A stretch of 64,000 nucleotides of DNA, taken from Hsuehochloa calcarea. Lineage: Eukaryota > Streptophyta > Magnoliopsida > Poales > Poaceae. Positions 22,853 to 35,665 of this stretch are shown piece after piece. Position numbers and translations under genes: made by a program. Position 1 is the first letter of the stretch, and each line of letters starts with the position of its first letter. The stretch spans positions 2,485,534-2,549,533 of the forward strand of contig CM070615.1 in the NCBI GenBank assembly GCA_036346395.1, given 5' to 3'. A model generated the notes under the pieces. That model saw only the letters and a program-made list of their open reading frames with translations, was not told where the DNA came from and searched no databases.

Positions 22853-24640
22853 CTTCCAGCAACACATTTTCTATGTCACCGCACTTCTGCCATAGCCTAT
22901 AGCCCTATCACCGCTGATGAGGCACTAGAACCGTCGCCACACGCCTCTCTTGTTTCCTCTATTCTGCTCTCTCTATATGACAGGAGGTCCCCACCAGCTA
23001 GTGTTGTTTTATTATTTGTTTGGAGGATGAGTCATTTATAGCTGGGTCCGCTTACTTAGATTTTACGCCATGTCCGCTCATTTGCCGCCTAGGATGCCAC
23101 GTGACCTAAAACCACCCACAAAATCGATTTTGGACGTGATTTGCACGGTATTGACAGTTTGAGGACGTGTTTTACTAGGTATTGTAGAAGAGGGCAAAAA
23201 TTAAACCAAGTGAAGAGTTGAGGGACCAAATATATACTTATTCCTAAAATAATCGAAGATGAGAGTTTAAGAAAAGCTGTTTAGAGTTGGATGGATAAAA
23301 AAACAATGTGCTTTGGTCCAAAAGGGGAATGTATGGACAGTAAGCCCATGTTGTATTGTTGGGGGGGGGATGATGTGGACTGTTTTTGGTAAAAAAGAAA
23401 TAGGGAAATTGCATATACACCCCTTTAAAACTTTGCTATGTAGTTTTGATCCTAGAAATGGACCTATAGAAGCATAGAACAGGTACAAAACGAGCCCACT
23501 TTGCCGGTCGGCTGAGCCCATCTACGTATTGTAACTTGGAAGCCCGGCCACACAACCGACTTGAGAGTTAGAAACCTTCCCAAAACGCTTAGGCCCATGT
23601 AGCCAGCCGGCCGTTCGCTACTCGACCGCGCGCGTCTCCCGGCCAGCCACCGATCGATCGGAGATTTTTCAAAAATAACCCGACTGCGCCCAAGCACTAA
23701 TTGGCCTAGCGATTAGCTGAAACACGACACGAGGCCTTAGTCTGCCATATGTCTTGGTCGCAACTTGGTGACGCAACTGAGGTGCGTGCTAGGCACAGTG
23801 GCTGTCCCGGATCGCGTTGCTAATTTGTTTGAAGAAATAATTTAAATACCGGAGTTTGTGTGAGTAATTGTTAGTGGTAAGAAAGTTATAGTTTATTGAT
23901 TATAATTATTTGTAAATAAATAATATTTTAATCATTTTACATGGTGTTCACCTTTTTTAAGTTTTTACACAAATAATCCAAAATTTAACAAAATATTTTG
24001 CAATCTTAGAAAAGGGAGCAACGAAAATGAGAAGCGAATGCTTTGTTTGCTCTGCAGGAGTTACACCGCGCAACCGTATGCCTGATTTACAGTTAGGACC
24101 GGACAAAATAATTCACACCGAAGCTATCGGTGACCCAGCGTTGATCGCTTTTAAGAAAGGATGACATGAACTCTCCCTCGTGTCGTACGTCGTTTATATA
24201 GCGCCAAACGCCCAACTAGCCCCAAAGATGAGTGAATTTGTCGGAGACTAACATACATACGATGTTGTAGAAACTTGCAGCGACTTACCGAAGCCGAGCC
24301 CGTGTGGATTGCGATCCTCCGAACTATCTTTATCGTTTGATCAAAAAATAAAAGGTGAAATCAACAACCATAATGTTTTTTTTGCCACAATACCCATCTC
24401 ACTATTGCTACAGTACCACCACATAAACACTATTAGCGCGGTGCGATCTGCTGTAGAGTAAGTCAGATGATCCGGATCCGAGTCCATGCACGATATCACA
24501 GAGAATCTTCCGTGCCTTGGCTTCGAATCCAAATAGAACAATTCACAAACACGCACGCACATATAGACCGCGGGCGAGCGAGCAAGTGATAAGAGTAGTC
24601 CGCAATCGAAAACGAATTCTCTAGGGGCGTGAGGCCCCTC
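22853..24640. other. Unassigned intergenic sequence
   Basis: This is AT-rich to mixed sequence with no ORF of recognisable family. It includes a G9 run near 23343 and a phrase at 23210-23235 (GAGGGACCAAATATATACTT) that looks transposon-derived. No boundaries or target duplications could be set. Confidence 0.4.
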
Positions 24641-25240
24641 CCTTAGGCCCTTGAATAGTAGGGGATATGATGTGTGAAGGAGGAGAATGGACCTCCCCAA
24701 GGTCCTCCCCGTAGAATTTATCAATGCAAACGGTTAGATCGGACGTCCTATCCATCGTCCACATGTAGTGATCTTATCAATGCATCACTATCCCAATACT
24801 TACAAGCGCTCTGTCCACTTTTGGAGTCTTCCCCATTCAGCACAACCACCTTTTTCCACCCAGCTATCTCTTTTCTCTTCTTCTTCTTCTCTCTCTCTTC
24901 TCTTCCTCACCCTCTGCTCTCCCTTCTCCTCCACCGGTGAGCTAACTTGTGGATTTGCCACGCCGCCGCCGCTCTGACTGCGCACGGCACAGTAGTCGTC
25001 GCTGCGAGCCGTCATTTGCGCCGACGTCGTGCAAGCCACTGCGCCTGGCTGCCTCCGCCACGCACCACGTGTTGGGCTGTCGCGTTGCTTGGAGGCGCCA
25101 GCGTGCCTCTGCGCTACCTCGCTCAAGCTCGACTGACGCGAGCTCCTCCACAGCGTTTGGCCACTAAGAATGACCTCCATGGGTGGTGCCATGGCCACAC
25201 GAGCTCTGCGTGATGGACACACTCTGGAGGGAGCTAGGGG
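24641..25240. other. CT-rich and GC-rich stretch, no supported gene
   Basis: A TCTTCTTCTTC/CTCTCTTC run at 24870-24935 is followed by GC-rich sequence with overlapping ORFs on both strands. None shows a domain, and codon use fits chance frames in GC-rich DNA. Confidence 0.4.
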
Positions 25241-25254
25241 CGTTCAATAGTGAG

Positions 25255-25488
25255 TGCTTAGTTTCATACTCAACGTTTTTCAAATGTTTCTCTGAGAACT
25301 GTTTTTGATATGTTGCAACCGTTGAAAAAAATATTACGATCCGTTGAAAAAAATATTGCATCATATTTTTGATATGTTGCAACCCGTTGAAAAAAATTGC
25401 ACCTCGTTGAAAAAAATTTGCACCTCGTTGAAAAAAATATCACATCCTGTTTTTTTTATATGTTGCGATCCGTTGAAAAAAAATATTA
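25255..25488. repeat. Degenerate GTTGAAAAAAATATT minisatellite
   Basis: CGTTGAAAAAAAT-like units recur at least six times between about 25318 and 25485, mixed with GATATGTTGCAACC-like spacers. No coding potential is seen. Confidence 0.7.
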
Positions 25489-25489
25489 C

Positions 25490-25655
25490 GACTCAAATTC
25501 TCTCCAATAATTATGTTTTTTGATGCTGTCTGTGTTGCGCGAGACTCAAATTCTCTCTAAATGATTCTTTTCTTAGGGTTGTTTGTGCTGCGTGAGACTC
25601 AAATTATCTTCTAATGATTCTGTTTTTTTTGATATTGTCTGTGCTACACGAGATG
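25490..25655. repeat. 53-bp tandem repeat, three units
   Basis: GAGACTCAAATT-like starts occur at 25490, 25543 and 25596, and a fourth partial start occurs at 25649. The period is exactly 53 bp. Each unit has a T-run and a GTCTGTGYTGCGCGAGA-like end. Confidence 0.85.
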
Positions 25656-26341
25656 TTCAGAAGAAGATTTGCTCGCGCAAGATAGACGACCGTAAAATAT
25701 CTTCTGAAATCCGATATTAGAGTCTGACGTACGACTCCAGCGTTCGGACAGCGCTAGTCACGGCCAATTTATTTTCGTCCGCAGTTACAAGGAAAGCGGA
25801 CGGAATCCGGGCCGTATCGCGGCACAGGAAAACGCCACTATCGTGGTGATCCGTGGCGGGGCGACCGAACCGATGCCTCATGCGACGCGACAGCTGTTGA
25901 AATGAGAACATAACAGGTGGCGTCACAGAATCCGGGGCCCAGATCTGTGTGGGTCCACCAATCACTTCGCTCCGTTGCCTCATTTCCTTCCCTACCTGAA
26001 GAAGAGAGCTGCCATAGGTACGATAAATATTTTACGATAGCGTTACGTTGACCAAGGAAAGCTTGGCGTGTCTCGTAGCATCGGGTCGGGAGCATTGTAG
26101 TGCACACGTGATTCGAGATTTTTTTTTAAAAAAAAACATATTATTATTTTACAAAATAATTATAAAAATAAATAATCACCTCAAAAAATACTAAGTCCCT
26201 ATTGTCGTTCGTCAGTTCAAATGGCGACAGGGGTCCTGTTTACTCACTGTCGTCGATCTAAGTCCCTGTCGCCAATTAACAGTGCTCTGCAAAAACCTCA
26301 AAAAATCAGATCAAAACTCATTTTAATTCAAGAAAAAAAAC
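25656..26341. other. Unassigned sequence with a short inverted repeat
   Basis: There is no recognised gene. TGGCGACAGGG at about 26223 pairs with CCCTGTCGCCA near 26264, giving a stem with a loop of about 30 bp. A-rich runs lie at 26120-26170 and 26325-26340. Confidence 0.45.
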
Positions 26342-28318
26342 TGTTAGACCAGAGTGGGCTTATTGTAAAAGACCATGTGGACTGGTCGTAGACTTTATGA
26401 TGATGAATAATTGACGTTTGGGTAGTATTGATATTTGCGGTTGTCAAAGTTTTGGTCGTTGGATTTTCAGTGTGAATGGTCAGATCATGCCTTGTATCGG
26501 GTGATCTAATCGGTGATACTCGATGATCATTTTCGACTGGATTCAGAGTACTATAGATACGTGTATTGTAGCTTCGAGTACCGAATAATATAATTCAGAG
26601 TACTGTAGCTCGAGTATTATAGCTCCAAGTACCGAGTGCTAGTTTTCCGAGTACCGAGAGGTAGAGCTCCAAGTAATGTACTTAGTCGTAAGTCGAGGTG
26701 TGTAACGAATACGAATGATAGTCGGAATTGCATGGTCGAATGTTAGGAAGCTACAGTGCATGGTCGAATGTTAGGAAGCTACATTGCATGGTCGATGGTC
26801 GAAACTACAGTAACTAGTCGATGGTCGAAGCTGTAGTGACTAGTCGTTAGTCGAAGCTACAATGACTGGTCGGTAGTCTTAGGCTTCGTGATCGGTAGTC
26901 GTGGGTTTCGTGGTCAGTAGTCGTAGACTTCATGGTCGGTAGTTGTGGGTTTCGCCATCGGTAGTCGTAGGCTTCTGGTAAGTGGTCGTAGGCTTCTGGT
27001 ATATGGTCGTAGACTTTACAATTAGTGGTCATATGTTTCTGATCGGTGGTTGTACACTTATAGCAAGTAGTCGTAAGCTTTGAATGCTTCAATACTTGTT
27101 TTCTTCGAGTACTCAAGGTATGACCGGCTTCAATACAAAGGACAGTCTGGCTGGCCAGGGGAATGACCGGCGTTTACACAGCGGTAAGACCAGTTTTATA
27201 GAGTTTTGTCGAGTTATTTTTCTGAAAGCTGGATTTTAAGGTTGTGGATGATCTGATTCGTGTTTATTGATAGATGTGAGTGTGATATGCGTGTGTGAAC
27301 TGATATTGGTCAAGTTAGAGAACTTGTGCTAGGAAAACGTTCTTTGATATTTGCATGTGCAGGTTGAGTGTGGAGACGGTCATGGTCGATGACGAGGAAG
27401 ACCAAAACTAGGAGGGGGAAATCCAAGGTTCAGGTGGTCGTGGATGTCACAGGGTGGTCGTGCTCATGCTAGGACACATCGAGATCAAAGGTGAATGCAT
27501 GATGCATGGTCAAAGCTACAGGAGGTGCCGTCTTGGAGACTTCAACGCGTCAAGAGTTATGGAATGCGTTCATAACTGGAAGGTTTAGAGATATTGAAAA
27601 ACCCAGGATTTGAGGGGTTTCGGGTCCCCTGATTTTCGAAAGAGATAGGATTATGTGTCCATGTTGATAAGGACACGGTTTAGGGCTCTAGCATATAAAG
27701 ACCGAAGAGGTTAAGATTAACTAGGGGTTCTGGAGAAGCTTTTTGCGGTGAATTTTGGCAGAGAGTTTTTCGGTGCTTTAGTGCTAGGGTTTGAGGGGTG
27801 CCGTGAGATCACTTTGTAGTCACAGAACATGTTTGAGTAATAACAGATCAGATCTATTCCAAGAAAGATTAATCATCACCGGCGGCTTGTTCTTCAGTCT
27901 TTGACCGGCTCTCGTGTTGTTCTGCCTTCGACCAGCTCATGTGTTGATATGTCTTAGACTAGTTCTTGTTTAGAGCGGTATTTGACTTGTTTTCGTTCCA
28001 AGCAGTGCGAGACATTCTGAAGTCGTAGGACGGAAGAAATCTGATAGTTGAATCCTTTCGACTAGGTGAACGCAACTTTTTCGACCAGATCGACTTTGCC
28101 TTCTTCGATCACGTGTTGTGCTGTTCACCGGTTGTCGACAATAGCTGTGACTGGCTGATCAAATCAGAGTTGTTTCGACCACTACGACTAGGTGACAAAC
28201 TCGTATGAGTATGTTGTATTTGGTTGCCGGTTGAATTCATAACAGATACTCTTCGATAAGCTGCAAAATAAGGCAATATAATCATTCACCCCCTCTGATT
28301 GTTATATCTGATCCTACA
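26342..28318 (+). repeat. 5' LTR of a Sirevirus-like copia element
   Basis: The sequence begins TGTTAGACC and ends GATCCTACA, two bases before a TGGTATCAGAGC PBS at 28321. A TATA box (TATAAA, 27694-27699) lies about 620 bp before its end. A minisatellite of GGTCGGTAGTCGTAGGCTTC-like units lies at about 26690-27080. No second LTR copy was found in the window. Confidence 0.8.
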
Positions 28319-28320
28319 AG

Positions 28321-28332
28321 TGGTATCAGAGC
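28321..28332 (+). promoter_or_regulatory. Primer-binding site (initiator tRNA-Met type)
   Basis: TGGTATCAGAGC is the standard plant copia PBS. It starts two bases after the LTR end and precedes the gag ATG at 28341. Confidence 0.9.
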
Positions 28333-28340
28333 AGGTTGTT

Positions 28341-28748
28341 ATGGCATCAGAGAGATATGTGAATCGTCCCCTCATGCTAGATGGTACGGATTTTGCTTTT
28401 TGAAAGTTCATATGCAAGCTTATATTGAGACTCAAGGTAATGAAGTTTGGAATAAGGTTTCTAGACCATATGAGGTTCCGGTTCCAGTTACTAATCTAAA
28501 TAAAACAGATATTGATTTAAATACTTAAGCTCGTAACTTGTTGTTTCAAGGGATTTCTCGCAAAGAATTTGATCGCATAGCTCTGTATTTCTGCCTACTT
28601 AATATCAATAACTCTTTACGATTATCATGAAGGAACCACTAAAATTAAGAAAGTGCGTAAAAATCTTTATCAAAAAAGAATATTCTTATTTTGCTATGAA
28701 GCCTGGTGGAGCCATTGATGATCTGTTTGCTCGGTTTGAAAAAAATAT
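28341..28748 (+). pseudogene. copia gag, N-terminal part
   Basis: The frame starts MASERYVNRPLMLDGTDFAF and then hits a stop where a base has been lost. In the next frame it continues with QAYIETQGNEVWNKVSRPYE, and later with KEYSYFAMKPGGAIDDLFAR followed by FEKIF. It stops abruptly where the opposite-strand pol begins. This is the start of a copia gag (UBN2-type region). Confidence 0.8.
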
Positions 28749-28871
28749 TTAGTAATTTACGTGGTGTTAATGTTGGGTCCTCATCCTTAGAGTCATCATC
28801 GACGAAGATGCTTAATTTACGTGGTGTTAATGTTGGGTCCTCATCCTTAGAGTCATCATCGACGAAGATGC
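28749..28871. repeat. 60-bp tandem duplication at the inversion junction
   Basis: AATTTACGTGGTGTTAATGT and the following sequence recur at 28754 and 28814, exactly 60 bp apart and apparently identical. Read on the minus strand it duplicates 20 codons (SIFVDDDSKDEDP region) of the linker after integrase. Confidence 0.9.
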
Positions 28872-30160
28872 TTTCTTTAATTTTTCAGAAACATGTGTAC
28901 CTGTAGCATCGGGTCTAGTACCAGGACAAGCCTCATCAAAAGTGACTTCGCAAGTCTCAACAATTTTGTTAGTGTCAACATTAAATACACGATAGCCACG
29001 AGAATGAGCAGGATAACCAAGAAATATACCATCAGAACATCTAGATTCAAATTTATCAAGGTTGCCATGTTTAAGAACGAAGCACTTGCAACCAAAATTT
29101 TTGAAATGAGAGACTTTGGGCGAATGACCAAATCTAAGCTCAAAGGAAGTCTTCCCAATCACAGATCTCAAGAAAACCCTATTAAAGATATAACAAGCAG
29201 TAGAGATCGCCTCAGCCCAAAATCTCCTAGGAGTGGAGTGCTCATCTAACATGGTCCGAGCCATCTCTGCAAGGGTCCTGTTCTTCCTCTCTACAACACC
29301 ATTCTGCTGGGGAACTCTAGGTGAAAAAAACTGATGCTCAATTCCCCTATCAGTGTAGAAGGTAGAAAAGAAAGAATTCTTGAATTATGTTCCATTGTCC
29401 CTCCTAATGGCTCTCAAGGCTCCAGTAATATCAACAGCAAGTCTAAGGACCAATTCTCTAAAGAAGCCAAAAGCCTCGTCCTTAGAAACCAGAAAATAAA
29501 ACCATGAATACCTGGAGAAATCATCCACAATCACAAGTACATACAATTTCCCACCAGCTGACTGAACTCTAGAAGGACCAATAATTGTCTAAGTGAAAGT
29601 GTCCCGTCCATCAGTCATCACTAAGGTAAGAGGTGGATGGGAAGCAGACATCATCTTACCATGTCTACAGGGCGAGCACACAAGATCTCTAACAGCCTTC
29701 AGCCTAGGCAAACCTCGAATCAAATCCTTGCAACTGACTCTAGACAGACGATCAAAGCCTATATGCGCAAGTCTACGATGCCACAAAACAAGATCATGAG
29801 AATCAGAGGCTACAATACATCTAAGACGGGAAGCTGAAGAAATACTGAAATTTGCACAAAAGATCTTCTCAAACCTGGAGATCTCAAAGACAAGCTCACC
29901 CGAGGAATCTAGAACTCTACACTCACCTCTTTTAAACCTTACTTCTAGACCCTCATCAAGCAGCTGAGAAACAGATAGCAGATTATACCTCAGCTTACTT
30001 ACCAAAGCGACGTCTTTAAGCATGAACTTGTTGTTGACGCGCACAGTGCCCTTTGCAGTCACGGTCCCGGTAGAAGCATCCCCAAATGTAATCAATTCGT
30101 TGCCGGATGCACGTATGAGGTAGGAGAACTATCTAGAATCTCCGGTCATAAGTCGAGAAC
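28750..30160 (-). pseudogene. copia protease end, GAG-pre-integrase and integrase (inverted segment)
   Basis: The minus strand reads WLVNSRCSRLMTGDSR (protease site, where WLVDSGCS is usual, so the catalytic Asp is lost). Next is LVLWHRRLAHIGFDRLSRV with CSPCRHGKM (zinc-binding H-H-C-C). The integrase core follows with IVDDFSRYSW, RRDNGT and NGVVERKNR, holding the D, D and E. It continues with MARTMLDEHSTPRRFWAEA and ends at the ESIFVDDDSKDEDP linker. Stops occur near 29590 and 29390. RT and RNase H are absent; the plus-strand gag piece lies where they should be. Confidence 0.85.
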
Positions 30161-30206
30161 ACCTGGAGTTAACAAGCCATATGTCCTCCTTCCTCGCACG
30201 ACGGAC

Positions 30207-31688
30207 CTAAAAAGCACAAGCAGAAAACATCTGTGCCTCAGTACTAGGGTTAGTGATAAAAGATCTAGGAATCCAGTATTGAGTCGCACGATGCCTGAGA
30301 ACAACAGTAGAAGCAGCAGTAAAATGATTAGGAACAAAATCATAATAATGCACACGAGAACCACCTAGATCTCTCCGAAACGATCTACCAAAAGATCGAT
30401 ACTCCCCCTGTCTAGATGCTACCCGTGGTTTCTCCTCACGATATCCTAAACCAGAATGCTGCCTAGACCCACCAAAAGAGTCAACGAAGTTCTCTACGAA
30501 CCTAAGCCTATGAGTAGTACGAAAAACAGACTTCCTGGCTCTAGAGACTACAACAGGTGAAGGGACTCCTCTAATTGTTCTCAAAGCGTTCATTCTCTCT
30601 TTTCTCTCAACCTTAGCTCTACGGAAGCAGAACTCAACAATATGGCCATCTTTCTTGCAGAAAGTGCAATGGTACTTGACCTTTTGAGGGGTCTGTACTG
30701 ATGAAACAGAACCACCTTTCTTGCTAGAAGAAGTTTGAGCAAAACCCGCAGATTTAAAAACAATCTTAGATGGCTTAGGGGGTTCTACCTCAAATAGACC
30801 ACTCTTAACAACTCTTGCAATCTTAGGTGGATGGTTATTGGAATGCTCTAGGGAATTAAAATCTAGGCCACTATTTTTCATACTCACTTTAGATTGGTCA
30901 AGAATCATGTTGAGGTTCTTCTTCCCACTAGAAAACCTCTCAAGAGTCACTTTGAGGAAATCATTCTCTTTGGCTAAATCCTCACATCTAGTGTACTTTC
31001 TTGACTTGATTGCCTCATCATGCTTACTCTTAAGAAGAGCCACTTCAACTTTCAAAGCCTCACAAGACACACAATAGGAATCCTTAATCCTATTCAACTG
31101 CTCCTTAAATTTAACTCTAAAAACCTTTTGTATCTTACTAACAATTGTTTCAACTTCAGCATTCAAGACACAAGAGGTAGAGTCAATAACTTTCTTAGAA
31201 GCAGTAAAAGACATGGATTTTTTAATTTTAGCTTTTTCTTCTAGAGTCTTATTTAGAGCTTCAATTTCAATTTCAATTGTGAGCTTAGGACAATTTTCAC
31301 AGGAAGCAGATCTAGAGTACATAACTATTTTTGTCATCTCTTGCATTTTAATACTGTTATTCTTACAATGAGAGCAAGTGTGACTAGCATCAAATTTTTG
31401 CACTTCTTTCAAGGCACTATCCAATTTTAATTCAAGCAAAGCAAAGTTTGAGCAAGATAAAGGAATAACATCCAAAGCAGTCACATCAAGAGAAATGACA
31501 TTCATGCAAACAGAACTTGACTTGAGAGATTCTAGTTCATCAAGAGCATCTTTTAATTGATTCACTACAGAGGAATGAGCAGATTTTAAGCCTGTCAATT
31601 CTTTAAGCAAGCTAGAGCAGGAATCACAAATATCATCAGGATTAATGGATTTGAGCCTAACAACTTCTAGGTTCAAATTATCAATCAT
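30207..31688 (-). pseudogene. Sirevirus-type gag, coiled-coil and second zinc-knuckle part
   Basis: A 493-residue open frame is rich in Lys, Glu, Leu and Ser, with heptad-like stretches typical of a coiled coil. It holds a knuckle YHCTFCKKDGHIVEFC (C-x2-C-x4-H-x4-C) at about residue 345. A long gag of this kind is typical of the SIRE/Maximus (Sirevirus) copia lineage. It joins the upstream gag frame at 31681-31688 by a shift. Confidence 0.75.
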
Positions 31689-32460
31689 AGTGTCCTATTT
31701 TTTTAATCATTTTAGCTTGCTTATGCAGTTTTTGTTCAGCCAGAATCAAAGCCCGTTTCATATCAGCAAGCGAAGGGCATACCTCATCGGGATCGCTGAA
31801 AGGATCCTCGTCATTGGAGGAGTCCGTGTCGTGGCTGTTCTTGGCCATGAAACACATGCTGGTGAAGTCATGAGCCTTCTTCTTGCCATGGGAGTCACTC
31901 TCGTCGTCATCCGTCTCCGAGTTCACATCGCTCATGTTCACATTCTCAAGAGCGGCAAGGACCCGGCTGACAAACTTACGATAGTTTGTCTTCTTGGGTT
32001 TCGCATCCCTCGCTTGAGGATGCCTTCGTGACTCCTTCTCCTCCTTGCCCTTCAGCTTGGGGCACCTGGAGCGAATGTGGTTTGGCTCACCATATTCAAA
32101 GCATATGATAGGTCCACCTCTCCTCCTGTTACTCACCTTGTTGTAAGCTCTCGTGAATTTGGTGGATAGGAGGGTTAAATCATCTTCAGCTAGTTTCTCA
32201 AGTTGCTCATCGCTCAAAGAATGCAAAGCTGATAAAGAAAAACCTGATGAGCTAACATCCAAAGAATCATAAGAGCTACCCTTAGATTGGTCGACCACTA
32301 AAGCCATCAACTCTGTCTTGGGGAGACGCGAGATAAAATCAATCTCATGCGTCTTCAACCTCGAGTATAGTTTATCCATGGTAAGCTCACTCATGACAGT
32401 GTTGTTATTTATAGATGTGATTTTCATCTCCCAGACTTTCACATCAAGACTAATTTGATT
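31681..32460 (-). pseudogene. copia gag, central part with first zinc knuckle (inverted segment)
   Basis: The frame runs VKVWEMKITSI, MSELTMDKLYSRLKTHEIDF, then a knuckle CFEYGEPNHIRSRC, in which the second Cys of CFEC is Tyr. An acidic tail follows (SDVNSETDDDESDSHGKKK). It begins just where the plus-strand gag piece 28341-28748 would continue, so both seem to be parts of one gag split by an inversion. Confidence 0.8.
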
Positions 32461-33513
32461 AATAAATAATGGTTGTGACCTTATGGTCGAGTTTACACTT
32501 ATTAAGCCACGCAGGGCTGAGAACTAAGCAAAGAAACAATAACGGAACGAAAAACTCCAGTGAAAACCCATCAACTAGCCACACGCAACCGATTGGGATC
32601 AAGACTTAGCGATCAACCTCTTCAAGCAATTCCTCCTCAAAGGCATGCAAAGACTCCTCCACTTCAGCTGAATGATTGCAGCAAAAATGTGTACTCCGAG
32701 TACTCAACAAGTTGTACCACATAATGCAATTATAGATGATAGCTTATTTCAAAGGAAATAACTTCTATTGTTAGTTTGCAAAAGGCCACACTTGCATTTG
32801 AATACAATAATAGATTGAATGTGTAATTTAAAAACAAATAAACAATAATAATTTAACGATTATTTTCACAAAGCTCACAAAGCCTAATTAATTTCTTTCA
32901 CACAACCACATGAGTTTAACCACACAGCTACCACTTCCCAATTGTTTTTTATAAAAATCTACCCCTCGTGTGAAATCCCCGAGCATGTCCATGACCGTGA
33001 ACGTAGCTATTCGAAAAGATTGATTAACACTCTATAGATGTTGTACACTTTACCCACACGATATAACCAGTATAGCTAGCATCAATCATAACAAAACTTT
33101 TTCAATACTTCATCTCAACAATTGACCCTCCCATAGTGCATACTAATAGCACCAAACCCCCACACAGGTTGTTGGTCCGTCACACACCATTGGACTTGGG
33201 CAAGGTGAACCACTCATAAATGTATTCACCACAGAGATAGAATCACACCTCCACTCTGGCACACAGTCTAACCTGCATGCCTGGGTAATCAATTATCAAG
33301 ACTCCGTAACTTACTAAGTTAGGCATGTCCCATACCAACCATGTGGTCGTACAAGTATGACTCAGTTCAATGGCACACAAGTTAAGTCCTTAATTGACCA
33401 AGATGAGACTGCTAAACTACTACCAATTAGCACATTCATATTTTCCCAAACTCACACAGCTCCACCATATCACAATTCCATCCACTTGCCTTGGTCAAAA
33501 TATTTTTTCACCA
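32461..33513. other. Unassigned transposon-derived sequence
   Basis: This is AT-rich, with no ORF of known family. It includes AGTACTCCGAGTACTC (about 32692-32707), a phrase I associate with grass gypsy internal regions. It may belong to copy B of the dispersed repeat, but copy A lacks this part. Confidence 0.4.
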
Positions 33514-33515
33514 TG

Positions 33516-35665
33516 TTGGTTAAGTGCAACACATGCCATTAACGCGTGATAACATACTGCACACAACTTTTCCACAAAGTTCTTCCATAATCATTTAGTC
33601 AAATTTATATTTGTAATTCAAAATGATATCAATAATCCGTCGCAAGGCTAATCATACTAACCATATCTAACCAACCCACGTTGGTACTATAATAATACCA
33701 ACTAATAATTAACCAAGCTAGGGTGACAAAAGATCAAGGTAATACAATGAGCAAGGTGGATATAATCAAGTAGGTGTATAGCAAATCCCAAAGTATTTAC
33801 AAGTTAAATAATTGAAATAATATGCAATAGTGTGAATCAAAGTAATTTAGGAAAAGTAGGCTCAACATGGTCAAAGGTACAACTTACCTTGAAACAAGTC
33901 TTGGTACTGGTCTTGAACTTGATCAACTCCTTCTTCCTCGAAAGCTCTCGAAGTATCAACGTCTACTCGCAAATGAAAGCAAAAACCAAAATAAATACAA
34001 AATACAGCAACAAATAAACTCCAAAAACTAAATAAAAATCATAGAAGGTAGAGCTTGAATTTAGATGAATTTAGATACTTGAATGAGCTCAATCGAAGTT
34101 CGTATGAGGAAGAACGGGATCTCGACACATTTAAATCTAAGAAAAAGAGAAAGAAAACACTATTTTAGATTTTTGGTATTTTTCTTTCTAAAGGAAGTTC
34201 TAAAATATTGCATCAGCATGACATTAGCAATGAATTTCAGAATTAAAAAAAATCCCAAAAATAGGAAATAGAAACTAACGGGTGGGACCCATGGTCTATA
34301 GATTGGGTTTATGAATTTTGTGCAAGGGTCTATGCCTCACGGGTTCATGGAATAGTGTATTGACATGTAGGGTCCACATGTCACAAACACGACTCACAAT
34401 AGACTAGGTTCACCTAGGGCTAGGTTTAGGGATTGGGTGCGGGTGGCGCTGATGCGGCCGCGACACTGACTCAGCGCACATGGTGGTGAGGTAGCTAACA
34501 TGTTGGCAACCATGTCGACAAAATCGACGGCCACGATGGTTTGACGGCGGCGACGGCAAATGATGGTAGTCGGCGGTGAACGGAGAGCACCTCCAGCATC
34601 ACCGTGCCTCAGCGGTCACATCTAGTAGCTCATATGCGACTGGATTAGCCTGCAAGGTGATTGACGGCAGTGGCTCGGGTCAACGGCTAGTCGGCGATGA
34701 AGGGCTTCGGCAAGGTCTTGGACATGCGCTTTGGGTTCCTGAGGCTCGGGCAATGCTCACGGGTCATGCGCGAGACCCAATGGTCATCGTCGGAGGCTAG
34801 AACACGGCGACAATGGTGAGGCAGGGCAACGGCGCTGGCTCGACGATGCTACGATGACTCTTTAGTGATAGGAAGGTGTGCACTACGTAGAACACGACAA
34901 GGCGAACCCGGTGGTGTAGACGATGATAACAGGGGATCATCGGTGGCGACGGAATTGACAAAGAATAGCGGCAGCACAGCTAGGGTTCAAGCTTCGATTT
35001 CGGTGAAATGACGATGATCTAGGGCTTCGGGCTTCAGGAATTGGCGGCGGGGTCTAAGGCAATCACTTTGACACGCACATCAAGGCTTTAAATAGCCTGT
35101 AGCGGTGGGGCTACAGGAGAGTCCGAGGGCGACATGACGGTGAAGTCCAGCTCGGGCTTGGGACATAGATGATGAACAGTGCACCAGTGCGGTCCACTTG
35201 TAAGCGACTACGGCTTGGGTGAAACCGCGTTGCACATGGCACCCATCCAGTTGCCAGGTGGGACTGGGCGCGCCCGAGGAGGACATAGAAAGAATGGGTT
35301 GGGCTGCGAATTGGACTGGAAAGAGAAGTAATGGGCCAGGCAAAGGAAATCTGGCCCACATAGAATTCCCTGGATTTTTAATAGCTTTTCTATTTTAGAC
35401 AATACAAAAAATCCAAATGGCAAATTTAAAATAGCAAATGATCTCAGAAAAATTCCAGAAAAATCTGTAAAATACTTCCAAGCACAAAGAACTCAAATAA
35501 AATAGTTTTAGAATTAATTGATGTTTAGATTAGTCACATTTAATTATTTTGACATTAAAATTTCCATTTAAGCTTTAACAAATTCAAATAAAATTTGGTG
35601 AAATTTTCCTAGGGACTAAACTACTCAAAAAAAGGTTTTGAAACTTCAAAATTTGAGACGTTACA
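33516..35665. repeat. Dispersed repeat, copy B (LTR-like)
   Basis: It is related to 17830-19678 from TTGGTTAAGTGCAACACATG to GACGTTACA. Copy B is about 300 bp longer, mainly in the GC-rich middle (34430-35330). Its right end cuts directly into the MULE coding sequence at 35666, as expected for an insertion, but no matching duplication was found at the left. Confidence 0.6.

Noticed and set aside
24947..25213. Possible small secreted or GC-rich plant gene
   Set aside because: No transcript features, competing frames on both strands, and no recognisable product.
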